A stretch of DNA of 35,246 nt from Candidatus Fusobacterium pullicola (GCA_018883725.1 JAHLFN010000011.1:1-35246), one strand, 5' to 3'. Counted from the first letter of the stretch, positions 16,374 through 23,965 are shown. The notes: generated by a model not told the origin, from the sequence alone. A program made the numbers and translations.

Positions 16374-16432
16374 CATCAGTCTCAAAACTAAGCAATTTTC
16401 ATTGAAAACACCCGGCTTAGAAATAACTGATG
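16374..16432 (-). promoter_or_regulatory. Structured leader of rpsB (candidate autoregulatory RNA)
   Basis: In the minus-strand RNA three nested stems form: CATCAGT (16432-16426) with ACTGATG (16380-16374), CTAAGC (16420-16415) with GCTTAG (16393-16388), and TTTTC/GAAAA around a three-base loop (16408-16396). Internal single-stranded stretches separate the stems. The element lies between the promoter and the ribosome binding site of rpsB. Confidence 0.6.
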
Positions 16433-16452
16433 TGTGTATTTCACAACGGTTT

Positions 16453-16481
16453 ATTTTATCATATTTTTTAAAAAATGTCAA
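16453..16481 (-). promoter_or_regulatory. Strong sigma-70 promoter of rpsB-tsf-pyrH-frr
   Basis: Minus strand: consensus -35 TTGACA (16481-16476), 17 bases, -10 TAAAAT (16458-16453). Predicted start is near 16446, giving a leader of about 105 bases before the rpsB ATG. The nicotinamidase promoter on the other strand lies only about 20-45 bases away. Confidence 0.85.
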
Positions 16482-16498
16482 TATTTTCAATGGATAGT

Positions 16499-16528
16499 TA
16501 TACATTTTCTTCTAAAAAATGGTATAAT
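16499..16528 (+). promoter_or_regulatory. Promoter of the nicotinamidase gene
   Basis: Plus strand: TGG TATAAT extended -10 (TATAAT at 16523-16528, TG at 16520-16521), with a weak TATACA -35 at 16499-16504 and an 18-base spacer. The ATG follows about 30 bases later with an AGGAGG site. It is divergent from the rpsB promoter. Confidence 0.6.
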
Positions 16529-16559
16529 AAAGTTAGAAAAAATATTTTAGGAGGATTTT

Positions 16560-17186
16560 ATGAGAGCTTTACTATTAGTAGATTTACAAAATGATTTTTG
16601 CAAAAATGGTGCACTAGAAGTAAAAGATGGGGATTTGGTAATTCCAGTTGCTAATTCTTTAATAAAAAAATTTAAAGAAAATGATGATTTAATAATTGCA
16701 ACTAAAGATTGGCATCCAATTACACACAAGAGCTTTGCTAGTAATTCAAATGGTAAAATTGGAGATATTGGAGAACTTGCTGGTTTACCTCAAGTTTGGT
16801 GGCCTAATCATTGTGTACAAAATAGTTTTGGAAGTGAATTTCATCCAGAATTAAATTCAAAAGATATTAAATTAACTATTTATAAAGGAACTGACATTGA
16901 TATTGATTCCTACAGTGCATTTTTTGATAATGGAAAACGTAAAAAAACAAATCTTGATCAAATTTTAAAAGATAGTGATATAGATACCCTATATATTTTA
17001 GGATTAGCTACTGATTATTGTATAAAATTTACTGTACTTGATGCTTTGGAATTAGGATATAAAGTATATTTAGTTGAAGATGGCTGCAAAGGTGTAAATT
17101 TAACTCCAAATTCTTCCAATGAAGCTATCAAAGAGATGCAAGAAAGAGGTGCGATTATTCTTAAAAGTTTCAATATTTTAAAATAG
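16560..17186 (+). CDS. pncA: Nicotinamidase (isochorismatase-fold)
   Basis: This enzyme hydrolyses nicotinamide to nicotinate and ammonia, feeding NAD salvage. The 208-residue protein shows the catalytic triad D8 (VDLQNDF), K109 (IYKGTD) and C154 (GLATDYCIK). Metal-site residues are D50 and H52 in KDWHPITH, with H84 in VWWPNHCVQ. This pattern separates nicotinamidases from other isochorismatase-like hydrolases. The ATG has an ideal AGGAGG site. It is one of two plus-strand genes between the rpsB and alpha clusters, with the hemolysin III-like gene 66 bases downstream. Related pyrazinamidase activity would be expected for the family but is not shown here. Confidence 0.93.
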   Translation: MRALLLVDLQNDFCKNGALEVKDGDLVIPVANSLIKKFKENDDLIIATKDWHPITHKSFASNSNGKIGDIGELAGLPQVWWPNHCVQNSFGSEFHPELNSKDIKLTIYKGTDIDIDSYSAFFDNGKRKKTNLDQILKDSDIDTLYILGLATDYCIKFTVLDALELGYKVYLVEDGCKGVNLTPNSSNEAIKEMQERGAIILKSFNILK

Positions 17187-17252
17187 TATAAATTTAAAAT
17201 TTTTTAAAATAACTATAATTAAATAATAATTTTTATTTTAATGGAGGTATTT

Positions 17253-17879
17253 ATGGAAGAAATTTCGAGAGCTGAAGAGTGGGTAAATTCTCTTACACAT
17301 TATTTTGGTGTGATTCTAGCACTAATAGGAACAGGAGCTTTAATAGTAAAAACTTTAGAAAGTAACAATACTGGCTATTTTATTGGTTCTATGTTCTTTT
17401 GTTTCTCTTTAGTTTTACTTTACTCTATGTCAGGAACATATCATATTTTATATACTGGAAATTTAAAAAAAATATTTAAAATTCTAGACCACTCTGCTAT
17501 TTATATTTTAATAGCAGGTTCCTATACACCATATCTTTTAGGATTTTTTGATGGAAAAATTAAATGGATTTTATTTTTTATACAATGGGGAATAGCTTTA
17601 ATTGGAATTATTTTTAAAGTTTTTTTTATTGGAAAATTTAAAATTTTTTCTACATTAATATATCTTTTTATGGGATGGATGATAATTTTTGTCTTTGATG
17701 ATCTTAAAAATTTAATAAGTCCATTATCATTAAAATTACTAATAGCTGGTGGTATATCTTACTCTATTGGTACAATTTTTTACGCTATGAAAAAAATAAA
17801 ATTTATGCATGGAGTATGGCATCTATTTGTATTAGCAGGAAGTATCTTTAATTATTTATCTGTTTACTTTATTCTATAG
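17253..17879 (+). CDS. Hemolysin III / PAQR-family (YqfA-like) seven-helix membrane protein
   Basis: The 208-residue protein has seven hydrophobic segments and the metal-site residues of the HlyIII/adiponectin-receptor-like family: S-x3-H in GTYHILY's neighbourhood, DHSAIYILIAGSYTPYL in the middle, and HGVWHLF (H-x3-H) near the C-terminus. The name hemolysin III comes from a Bacillus protein; most bacterial members have no proven lytic role and may act as lipid hydrolases or membrane-fluidity proteins. The start at 17253 is chosen because GGAGGT lies five bases upstream. The ATG at 17241 overlaps that site. It ends in a terminator shared with the converging EIIA gene. Confidence 0.85.
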   Translation: MEEISRAEEWVNSLTHYFGVILALIGTGALIVKTLESNNTGYFIGSMFFCFSLVLLYSMSGTYHILYTGNLKKIFKILDHSAIYILIAGSYTPYLLGFFDGKIKWILFFIQWGIALIGIIFKVFFIGKFKIFSTLIYLFMGWMIIFVFDDLKNLISPLSLKLLIAGGISYSIGTIFYAMKKIKFMHGVWHLFVLAGSIFNYLSVYFIL

Positions 17880-17898
17880 TCATTATAATTTAAAAATA

Positions 17899-17942
17899 AA
17901 AAGGAAGAAAAGTTCATTTTTTAATAAGACTTTCTTCCTTTT
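17899..17942. terminator. Bidirectional terminator between the HlyIII-like and EIIA genes
   Basis: A stem of about 14 pairs, AAAAGGAAG-A-AAAGT (17899-17913) with ACTTT-CTTCCTTTT (17929-17942), with one bulged base and an AT-rich loop. T-runs occur on both strands. It serves the two converging transcripts. Confidence 0.85.
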
Positions 17943-17979
17943 GTCATATAATTCTTTATCTTATCTTTTAACTAAATCA

Positions 17980-18420
17980 CTAGCTATTTATTAATTGAAC
18001 TATCTCTTCTATATTGTTACTCGTTTCTATCTTTTCTCTAAACTTTTCATTTAATATTTTCTTAGATAATTCAACTAAAGTATCATTATGTAAAACTTGT
18101 CCATCTTTTTCTGAAACTGCTAACATAAATATTACTTTTACTTTTTCATTTTCTTGAAGATTCCATAAAACTGGATTTTTTACTCTCATAAAAGCTACTA
18201 CCGATTCTTTTACACATGCTCCTTTTCCATGAGGTAACCCTATACCATAACCAACAGTTGTAGCTGCTATCTCTTCTCTCTTATAAACAGAGTTTAGGTA
18301 TTCCTCATAGTCATTTAAATATCCAGCTTCTAATAATTTAGTAGCTAATAACTTTATTACCTCATCTTTAGATAAATTCTCCTCATTACTTAAAACTACC
18401 AATTTTTCCACTATTTTCAT
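17980..18420 (-). CDS. Stand-alone PTS EIIA domain protein (fructose/mannitol-type, PtsN-like)
   Basis: A 146-residue EIIA type-2 domain. The active-site histidine is H64 in GYGIGLPHGKGACVKES, which matches the family's phosphorylation site. The domain is complete and has no fused EIIB or EIIC parts. Nearby genes are not sugar permeases, so this may be a regulatory EIIA like PtsN rather than a transport subunit. It has its own sigma-70 promoter and a GGGGGG-type ribosome binding site just before the ATG. It converges with the HlyIII-like gene. The substrate or regulatory partner cannot be told from sequence. Confidence 0.85.
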   Translation of the reverse strand: MKIVEKLVVLSNEENLSKDEVIKLLATKLLEAGYLNDYEEYLNSVYKREEIAATTVGYGIGLPHGKGACVKESVVAFMRVKNPVLWNLQENEKVKVIFMLAVSEKDGQVLHNDTLVELSKKILNEKFREKIETSNNIEEIVQLINS

Positions 18421-18460
18421 ATTTGTCCCCCCTGTAAAGTTAGTGTTTCTAGTTAATATA

Positions 18461-18489
18461 ATTATACTTTTTTATATTAATTTATTCAA
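18461..18489 (-). promoter_or_regulatory. Sigma-70 promoter of the EIIA gene
   Basis: Minus strand: -35 TTGAAT (18489-18484), 17-base spacer, -10 TATAAT (18466-18461). The predicted start lies about 35 bases before the ATG. The promoter is downstream of the rplQ terminator, so the gene is independent of the alpha cluster. Confidence 0.75.
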
Positions 18490-18535
18490 GAGGTGGTATT
18501 AAATAAAGAAATCAAATTATAATTTCCTTAGGCAT

Positions 18536-18562
18536 AAAAAAAGAGGAGTATTTCTACTCCTC
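18536..18562 (-). terminator. Terminator at the end of the alpha cluster (after rplQ)
   Basis: Minus strand: GAGGAGTA (18562-18555), loop GAAA, TACTCCTC (18550-18543), then seven T (18542-18536). A perfect eight-pair stem with a GNRA tetraloop and a long T-run, so a strong intrinsic terminator. Confidence 0.95.
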
Positions 18563-18577
18563 ATATCTAACTAATTA

Positions 18578-18928
18578 TTAAACTAGCTCGATTATAGCCA
18601 TTTCAGCTGAGTCACCTTTTCTAACAGTAGTTTTGATGATTCTTGTATATCCACCATTTCTTTCTGCATATTTAGGTGCTATTTCGTTGAATAACTTAGC
18701 TACTACTTCTTCGTTTCTTAAGAAAGCAAATGCATTTCTTCTAGAAGCTAGAGTATTTTTCTTTCCTAAAGTTATCATTCTCTCAGCAAATTTTCTTAAT
18801 TCTTTTGCTCTAGTTACAGTAGTTTCTATTTTCTCTGCACTTAGTAAAGATATAGTTAAGTTTTTTAGCATAGCTTTTCTATGGTCAGCTCTTCTACCTA
18901 ACTTTCTATATGATTTATTGTGATTCAT
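18578..18928 (-). CDS. rplQ: Large-subunit ribosomal protein L17 (bL17)
   Basis: The 116-residue protein has the family start [20 protein letters not shown], slightly varied from the common M-R-H-x4-K-L-x-R. It continues with [22 protein letters not shown] and ends at GGYTRI and the E-M-A-I-I-E-L-V tail. L17 binds near the peptide exit tunnel. It is the last gene of rpsM-rpsK-rpsD-rpoA-rplQ, as in most bacteria, and is followed by a strong terminator. ATG with AGGAGG about ten bases upstream. Complete, normal length. Confidence 0.97.
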   Translation of the reverse strand: MNHNKSYRKLGRRADHRKAMLKNLTISLLSAEKIETTVTRAKELRKFAERMITLGKKNTLASRRNAFAFLRNEEVVAKLFNEIAPKYAERNGGYTRIIKTTVRKGDSAEMAIIELV

Positions 18929-18957
18929 TTAGTTAGCTATCCTCCTTATTAATCTTC

Positions 18958-19935
18958 TTACTCAGGAGATCCATTTTGAGTTAGATCATATCCTAATTCT
19001 TTCATTTTTTCTAGGATCTCATCTAAAGACTTTCTTCCTAGATTTTTAATTTTTAGAAGCTCATTTAACGATAGTTTCGCTAATTGACTTACTTCTTCTA
19101 TTCCAGCTTTCTTTAAGCAGTTAAATGATCTAACTGTTAAATCTAGCTCTTCTATTTTAGTATTTAGAATATTATCATCTTTAGAGTGAGTAGTTGAATC
19201 TTCTTCTTCATCTTCCACTTCTGCTCTTAGGTTTTCCATTTTATTACCTAATTCTAATAATGGATCGAAGTGTAATTTTAATAACTCAACTGCATAAGAT
19301 AATGCATCTCTTATTTCTATGCTTCCATCTGTTTCGATTTCTAAAGTTAGTTTGTCGAAATCAGTCATTCTACCAACCATAGTATCTTGGATAGTATATG
19401 ATACCTTTTTAATTGGTGTATATATAGCATCAACAGCTATATAATCTACTGGCCAATCTTTTCTTTCGATATCTTCTGATACAACAAATCCCTCTCCAGT
19501 ATCTACAAGAAATTCCATGTCAAGTTCTCTATCTGTAGTTATTGTACAAATAACTTGTTCAGGATTTACTATTTCTATTCCTACATCAGGTATTATATCA
19601 GCTGCAGTTACTGTTTTTGGTCCCTTAACAGAAAGAGTCATTTTTCTTTCACCGCTAGTTTCAGCTTTAACAACTATTTCTTTTACGTTTAAGATTATTT
19701 CAGTTACAGCTTCTTTTATTCCTTCCATAACAGAGAATTCACTTAATACACCGTTAATTCTCACACCTTTAATAGCAGCTCCTGGGATAGACGAAAGTAA
19801 AACTCTTCTCAAAGCATTACCAACAGTATGCCCATAACCTCTATATAAAGGCTCAACTATGTATTGACCTTTAAATTCATTCTCTTTTACTTCAGTTATA
19901 TTGATACCCCTTGCATGTTTCTCAATCTTTAACAT
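18958..19935 (-). CDS. rpoA: RNA polymerase alpha subunit
   Basis: The 325-residue protein has the dimerisation domain in the first ~230 residues, with EPLYRGYGHTVGNALRRVLLSS and the VKGPKTVTAADI segment. An acidic linker follows (near residues 240-250: E-D-E-E-E-D-S). The C-terminal helix-hairpin-helix domain (about 262-315) has LDLTVRSFNCLKKAGI and LGRKSLDEI, which bind UP elements and activators. The domain order and length are normal. It lies between rpsD and rplQ in the alpha cluster, 27 bases after rpsD. The start ATG has only a moderate ribosome binding site (AGGAG, AT-rich spacer). Confidence 0.98.
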   Translation of the reverse strand: MLKIEKHARGINITEVKENEFKGQYIVEPLYRGYGHTVGNALRRVLLSSIPGAAIKGVRINGVLSEFSVMEGIKEAVTEIILNVKEIVVKAETSGERKMTLSVKGPKTVTAADIIPDVGIEIVNPEQVICTITTDRELDMEFLVDTGEGFVVSEDIERKDWPVDYIAVDAIYTPIKKVSYTIQDTMVGRMTDFDKLTLEIETDGSIEIRDALSYAVELLKLHFDPLLELGNKMENLRAEVEDEEEDSTTHSKDDNILNTKIEELDLTVRSFNCLKKAGIEEVSQLAKLSLNELLKIKNLGRKSLDEILEKMKELGYDLTQNGSPE

Positions 19936-19962
19936 TTAATCAACTCCTATTAAAAGGGCTTA

Positions 19963-20550
19963 TTATCTAGAGTAGAACTCAACTATTAATGACTCGTTTA
20001 AATCGAAATCTAGATCATCTTTAGTTGGGTTTTGTAAAACTTTACCAGAGAAAGCTGCTCTATCTAGCTCTAACCATGCTGGTACAGTTGCATCTTCTAC
20101 AGATGTTTTGATTATATCTAAGTTTTTAGAATTTTCTATTATAGAGATAACGTCTCCTACTTTTACTCTGTAAGAAGCGATGTTAACTCTTCTTCCGTTT
20201 ACAGCTACGTGTCCGTGAGAAACGATTTGTCTAGCTTGTCTTCTAGTTTTAGCAAATCCTAATCTGTAAACTACGTTCTCTAATCTTCTTTCTAAGTATT
20301 CGATTAAAGTTAAACCAGTTACACCAAGTTTTCTTGCTGCTTCCTCGTATATCTTTCTGAATTGTTTTTCCATTACGTTATATATAAATTTTGCTTTTTG
20401 TTTTTCTCTTAATTGAACTGCATACTCTGTAGGCTTTTTGTTTGCATTTGGTCTAGGTCCTCTTTTAGAAGATTTGTTAACTCCTAAAACTACTGGATCA
20501 ATTCCTAGCGCTCTACATTTCTTCAATACAGGCTGTCTATTTCTTGCCAT
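19963..20550 (-). CDS. rpsD: Small-subunit ribosomal protein S4 (uS4)
   Basis: The 195-residue protein lacks the four-cysteine zinc site found in some S4 proteins (only C12 in the N-terminal region), so it is the zinc-free type. The S4 RNA-binding domain lies at about 90-150, with RRLENVVYRLGFAKTRRQARQIV and GHVAVNGRRVNIASYRV. S4 starts assembly of the 30S body and, in E. coli and Bacillus, represses its own operon by binding the leader RNA. Here the structured element upstream of rpsM is a natural candidate target. ATG with GGAGGA upstream. Confidence 0.98.
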   Translation of the reverse strand: MARNRQPVLKKCRALGIDPVVLGVNKSSKRGPRPNANKKPTEYAVQLREKQKAKFIYNVMEKQFRKIYEEAARKLGVTGLTLIEYLERRLENVVYRLGFAKTRRQARQIVSHGHVAVNGRRVNIASYRVKVGDVISIIENSKNLDIIKTSVEDATVPAWLELDRAAFSGKVLQNPTKDDLDFDLNESLIVEFYSR

Positions 20551-20613
20551 TTTCTAAATATTCCTCCTTTGTATTCATTTTGCCGCAATAATTTTCAAAA
20601 TAAATAAGTGAGA

Positions 20614-21003
20614 TTACACTCTTCTTCTTTTTGGTGGTCTACATCCATTGTGTGGGATAGGAGTAACGTCAGTTATTTTAGTTACTTCTAATCCAGCTGC
20701 TTGTAATGATCTGATACAAGCTTCTCTTCCTGATCCTGGACCTTTCACTCTTACTTCTACTTTTTTCATTCCATTTTCCATAGCTATGTTTGCTGCTTGT
20801 TCAGCTGCGATTTGAGCTGCAAATGGAGTTCCTTTCTTAGTACCTTTGAAACCAGATGTTCCTCCTGATTTCCAACTTACAACTTTACCTTCTGCATCAG
20901 TAATAGCAACTATTGTGTTATTAAAAGTTGAATGTATATGGGCAACTCCGTTAGGAATATTTTTAACTTTCTTTTTAATCTTAGCTACCTTCTTTTTAGC
21001 CAA
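20614..21003 (-). CDS. rpsK: Small-subunit ribosomal protein S11 (uS11)
   Basis: The 129-residue protein has the conserved [40 protein letters not shown], and the C-terminal [13 protein letters not shown] and [18 protein letters not shown], all invariant features of S11. It binds the platform of the 30S subunit. The start is a TTG codon (21003-21001) eight to nine bases after GGGAGG; no ATG is available at the correct distance. Second gene of the alpha cluster, 57 bases after rpsM. Confidence 0.98.
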   Translation of the reverse strand: MAKKKVAKIKKKVKNIPNGVAHIHSTFNNTIVAITDAEGKVVSWKSGGTSGFKGTKKGTPFAAQIAAEQAANIAMENGMKKVEVRVKGPGSGREACIRSLQAAGLEVTKITDVTPIPHNGCRPPKRRRV

Positions 21004-21060
21004 CTTAAGCTACCTCCCTTGCTAAATTATAAAATTCTATAATTCCTCTAAAATACTCGA

Positions 21061-21417
21061 TTACTTTTTAATAGGTTTTTTAGGACCTTTAACTGTTCTT
21101 GCGTTAGTTTTTGAACTTTGTCCTCTTACAGGTAGATTCATTTTATGTCTTAATCCTCTGTAACATTTGATATCCATAAGTCTTTTTATAGAAAGTCTTA
21201 CTTCTTTTCTTAGGTCTCCCTCTACTTTAATAGTTTCTACAATAGCTCTGATTTTGTTTACTTCTTCTTCAGTTAAGTCCTTAACTCTTGTATCAAAGTT
21301 AATTCCAGCTTCTGTTAAAACTTTTTGTGAAGTTGGTTTTCCGATTCCGTAAATGTAAGTTAAAGCTATCTCAACTCTTTTATTTCTTGGGATATCTACT
21401 CCTGCTATTCTAGCCAA
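21061..21417 (-). CDS. rpsM: Small-subunit ribosomal protein S13 (uS13)
   Basis: The 118-residue protein has [25 protein letters not shown] at the start and the C-terminal [27 protein letters not shown] tail that reaches the tRNAs. It lies in the 30S head. The start codon is TTG (21417-21415), with AGGAGG eight to nine bases upstream. It is the first gene of rpsM-rpsK-rpsD-rpoA-rplQ. The 174-base gap before it contains a folded leader (21478-21545) and a second hairpin (21455-21473). In E. coli the equivalent gap is where S4 represses the operon. Confidence 0.98.
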   Translation of the reverse strand: MARIAGVDIPRNKRVEIALTYIYGIGKPTSQKVLTEAGINFDTRVKDLTEEEVNKIRAIVETIKVEGDLRKEVRLSIKRLMDIKCYRGLRHKMNLPVRGQSSKTNARTVKGPKKPIKK

Positions 21418-21454
21418 AATTGTTTCCTCCTCTATCGAAAATTTTATATATTTT

Positions 21455-21545
21455 GCTAGTAATATAAACTAGCTCAATACTTTCGTCGATATGTTCCGTT
21501 TCCTAAATTCGGAGATGGCTCTACAGCCAACATATCTTTACAGTA
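21455..21545 (-). promoter_or_regulatory. Structured leader upstream of rpsM (candidate S4-responsive RNA)
   Basis: In the minus-strand RNA, GATATGT (21536-21530) pairs with ACATATC (21494-21488) and encloses two hairpins: GGCT-GTAG-AGCC (21528-21517) and TCCG...CGGA (21513-21495, eleven-base loop). Together they form a three-way junction. An outer TACT/AGTA pairing (21545-21542 with 21481-21478) extends it. A separate GCTAGT/ACTAGC hairpin (21473-21455) lies between it and the ribosome binding site. The region between rpmJ and rpsM is otherwise non-coding. Confidence 0.65.
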
Positions 21546-21591
21546 CTACATGTCTTAATTGTCGTACTTTTAACAAACTCTCTTTACAAAA

Positions 21592-21705
21592 TTATCCTTG
21601 AACTTGTTTGTGTTTAGGGTTTTCACATATAACTCTTACTTTTCCATGTCTCTTGATAACTTTGCACTTGTCACAAATAGGTTTAACTGATACTCTTACT
21701 TTCAT
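21592..21705 (-). CDS. rpmJ: Large-subunit ribosomal protein L36 (bL36)
   Basis: A 37-residue protein, easily overlooked because of its size. It starts [20 protein letters not shown] and ends HKQVQG. The zinc ligands C11, C14, C27 and H32 are all present, so this is the zinc-binding form. GGAGG lies just upstream of the ATG. The position between infA and rpsM is the usual one. It is transcribed with infA, whose stop codon is 22 bases upstream. Confidence 0.96.
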   Translation of the reverse strand: MKVRVSVKPICDKCKVIKRHGKVRVICENPKHKQVQG

Positions 21706-21727
21706 TCATCTGCCTCCTTTCGTGATA

Positions 21728-21949
21728 TTAATTTTTCTTCCTGTATACGATTCTACCCCTTGACAAGTCATAAGGAGAGATTTGTACAGTTACTACATCT
21801 CCAGGTAAAATTTTGATATAATTCATTCTCATTTTACCAGAAATATGGCCTAAAATAGTATGCCCATTCTCTAATTCAACTTTAAACATCGCATTTGGAA
21901 GGGCTTCTAAAATAGTACCTTCTAATTCGATAACATCTTTTTTTGACAT
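21728..21949 (-). CDS. infA: Translation initiation factor IF-1
   Basis: A 73-residue S1-like OB-fold protein that binds the ribosomal A site during initiation. The sequence starts [20 protein letters not shown], with [31 protein letters not shown] following, all typical of IF-1. The start at 21949 is chosen because AGGAGG lies five bases upstream and because family members begin M-(A/S)-K-x-D; an in-frame ATG at 21976 would add nine odd residues. It has its own sigma-70 promoter, so it is probably transcribed apart from adk-map. Confidence 0.97.
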   Translation of the reverse strand: MSKKDVIELEGTILEALPNAMFKVELENGHTILGHISGKMRMNYIKILPGDVVTVQISPYDLSRGRIVYRKKN

Positions 21950-21979
21950 AATTCCTCCTATCGAACAGAACTTCAAATT

Positions 21980-22008
21980 ATTATAGCATGTAAATTACAA
22001 AAAGTCTA
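21980..22008 (-). promoter_or_regulatory. Promoter upstream of infA
   Basis: Minus strand: -35 TAGACT (22008-22003), 17 bases, TGC TATAAT extended -10 (21985-21980). The predicted start lies about 25 bases before the infA ATG. It could drive infA-rpmJ and the alpha cluster independently of adk-map. Confidence 0.65.
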
Positions 22009-22049
22009 TAAAAATTATTGTTTTTCTTAAACTTTTTTGATAATTTTTA

Positions 22050-22814
22050 CTAGTCTAATTCACTTAAAATTACTGCTTTCCCATCGATAATTGCAATAGA
22101 GTGTTCAAAGTGAGCTGATCTCTTCCCATCTTTTGTTACGACAGTCCATCCATCATCTTTCATATTAAGTTTATATGACCCAACATTAACCATTGGTTCT
22201 ATTGCAAGTACCATTCCGTTCTCTATTTTAAAACCTCTACCTTTTTTACCAAAATTTGGTACCATAGGCTCTTCATGCATTGAAAGTCCAACTCCATGTC
22301 CAGCATAATCTCTTACTACACTAAATCCATTTTTTTCAACATATTGTTGAATTGCATGTCCTATATCACCTAATCTATTTCCAACTACTGCCATCTCAAT
22401 TCCAATAGCTCTTGATTTTTCAGTAACTTCTAATAGTTTTTTTGACTCTTCATCTATATTTCCTACTGGAAATGTTATAGCTGAATCTCCGTAATATCCA
22501 TTTAAAACTGTTACTGTATCTATACTTACTATATCTCCATCTTGAAGAACTCTACCATTTGGTACTCCATGAACTACCTCTTCATTTACAGATATACATG
22601 TAGCTGCTGGGAAAGCTCCATATGGCCCAGGTACTCCTATACATCCAGGAATAGCTCCTTGACTTCTTATATAGTCTTCAACTATTTTATCCAACTCATA
22701 TGTTGTTACTCCTGGTTTTATATATTTAGGTAAAATATCGTTATATAGTCTAGCTATTATTTGATTAGACTTTTTTATCTCTTTTATTTGATCTAATGTT
22801 TTTATTAATGTCAT
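22050..22814 (-). CDS. map: Methionine aminopeptidase, type I
   Basis: This enzyme removes the initiator methionine from nascent proteins. The 254-residue protein shows the metal ligands of the family: two Asp in SIDTVTVLNGYYGDSAITF, His in YAGHGVGLSMHEEP, and Glu in LAIEPMV and near HFEHSIAI. There is no N-terminal zinc-finger extension, so it is the short type I form. It lies 26 bases after adk, as in many bacteria, and has AAGGA before the ATG. Complete, normal length. Confidence 0.97.
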   Translation of the reverse strand: MTLIKTLDQIKEIKKSNQIIARLYNDILPKYIKPGVTTYELDKIVEDYIRSQGAIPGCIGVPGPYGAFPAATCISVNEEVVHGVPNGRVLQDGDIVSIDTVTVLNGYYGDSAITFPVGNIDEESKKLLEVTEKSRAIGIEMAVVGNRLGDIGHAIQQYVEKNGFSVVRDYAGHGVGLSMHEEPMVPNFGKKGRGFKIENGMVLAIEPMVNVGSYKLNMKDDGWTVVTKDGKRSAHFEHSIAIIDGKAVILSELD

Positions 22815-22840
22815 CTAACAAAATTCCTTTCTAAGTTAAA

Positions 22841-23482
22841 TTATCCTAGAATAGCAAAAATTTCTTGAGTTATAACATCTACCTCTTTAGTTCCATCTAT
22901 CTCTACTAATAAATTTTTTGATTTATAGAAATCAAATAATGGAGCTGTTTGAGAATGATACTCTCCTAATCTCTTAGTTACTGTTTCTGCATTATCATCT
23001 TTTCTTGTAATTAGTTCTGTTCCACAGTAATCACATTTTCCTTCTACTTTTGGAGGGTTAAATTCCACATGGAAAGATGCTCCACAAGCTGGACATACTT
23101 TTCTTCCAGTAACTCTTCCAACTATTAATTCATCTGGTACATTTAACGATATAACTTTATCTAATGCTATTCCCATCTCTTTCATTAAAACTTCTAAAGC
23201 TTCAGCTTGTGCTAAAGTTCTAGGAAATCCATCTAATATAAATCCTTTTTTACAATCCTCTTGAGATAATCTATCTCTGATTATTCCTATGATTGTTGAA
23301 TCTGGAACAAGCTTTCCTTCATCCATGAATTTTTTAGCTTCTAATCCCATAGGAGTTCCCTCTTTTATAGCCGCTCTTAAAATATCTCCAGTTGATATTT
23401 GAGGTATTCCATATTTCTCTATTAGAAACTTAGCTTGAGTTCCTTTTCCTGCACCCGGTGCACCAAATAACATGATATTCAT
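22841..23482 (-). CDS. adk: Adenylate kinase, zinc-LID type
   Basis: This enzyme interconverts ATP + AMP and two ADP. The 213-residue protein has the P-loop [11 protein letters not shown] (6-16), TGDILRAAI, the [13 protein letters not shown] motif (84-96), and a LID domain with four cysteines (C130, C133, C150, C153) that bind zinc, as in Gram-positive enzymes. The gene is preceded by its own promoter (-10 at 23523-23528). It normally follows secY in the spc cluster; here the cold-shock gene and two terminators separate them. ATG with AAGGAG upstream. Confidence 0.98.
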   Translation of the reverse strand: MNIMLFGAPGAGKGTQAKFLIEKYGIPQISTGDILRAAIKEGTPMGLEAKKFMDEGKLVPDSTIIGIIRDRLSQEDCKKGFILDGFPRTLAQAEALEVLMKEMGIALDKVISLNVPDELIVGRVTGRKVCPACGASFHVEFNPPKVEGKCDYCGTELITRKDDNAETVTKRLGEYHSQTAPLFDFYKSKNLLVEIDGTKEVDVITQEIFAILG

Positions 23483-23522
23483 TATGTTATCATCTCCTTA
23501 AAACGTTTTGTATTACTTATCT

Positions 23523-23528
23523 ATTATA
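23523..23528 (-). promoter_or_regulatory. -10 element of the adk promoter
   Basis: Minus strand TATAAT (23528-23523), about 40 bases before the adk ATG. The -35 is poor (TGCAAT at 16 bases or GTGCAA at 17). A promoter is needed here because terminators close both secY and the cold-shock gene upstream. Confidence 0.5.
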
Positions 23529-23591
23529 CTACACTTTCAAAAAAATTGCACTCATTAATCTTATAAGCAGTAATAAATTTTAATTGAAAAT

Positions 23592-23613
23592 AAAAAAAGA
23601 GCATCTCTGCTCT
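23592..23613 (-). terminator. Terminator after the cold-shock gene
   Basis: Minus strand: AGAGCA (23613-23608), loop GAGA, TGCTCT (23603-23598), then seven T (23598-23592). This makes the cold-shock gene a single-gene transcript. Confidence 0.85.
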
Positions 23614-23617
23614 AAAT

Positions 23618-23815
23618 TTACTTAACTATTATATTTTCAGCTTGCATTCCCTTAACACCTTTTGTTACTTGGAATTCAACCTCTTCATTCTCTTTAAGTG
23701 TTTTAAATCCTTTTTGGTTAATTTGAGAAAAATGTGCAAACACATCTTTTCCATCTTCTCCAGTTATAAATCCAAATCCTTTTTCTTCGTTAAACCATTT
23801 TACTGTACCTTTCAT
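23618..23815 (-). CDS. Cold-shock domain protein (CspA family)
   Basis: A 65-residue single OB-fold protein that binds single-stranded RNA and DNA. It has both RNP motifs: KGFGFIT (12-18) and DVFAHF (24-29), and the family start [13 protein letters not shown]. Such proteins act as RNA chaperones at low temperature or in growth phase changes. It has its own promoter, a leader of about 115 bases and its own terminator. The position between secY and adk, inside the usually continuous spc-adk neighbourhood, is unusual. Several Csp paralogues are common per genome, so I give no number. Confidence 0.95.
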   Translation of the reverse strand: MKGTVKWFNEEKGFGFITGEDGKDVFAHFSQINQKGFKTLKENEEVEFQVTKGVKGMQAENIIVK

Positions 23816-23936
23816 TCAAGTACCTCCATTATATTATGTTAGTGTAACTAACTAGTCGTACTATCTTTAAAGAAACAGCTTTTAAAAAAGATCTTTATTA
23901 ATTTACTTACTTATGTTAACTTTTCACTACATAATT

Positions 23937-23965
23937 ATTATATCATTAATTCACATTAAAGTAAA
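23937..23965 (-). promoter_or_regulatory. Promoter of the cold-shock gene, followed by a long 5' leader
   Basis: Minus strand: -35 TTTACT (23965-23960), 17 bases, TGA TATAAT extended -10 (23942-23937). Start near 23930, leaving about 115 untranslated bases. Short self-complementary pieces occur in the leader, such as GTTAG/CTAAC near 23841-23855. Long leaders are typical of cold-induced csp messages. Confidence 0.7.
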
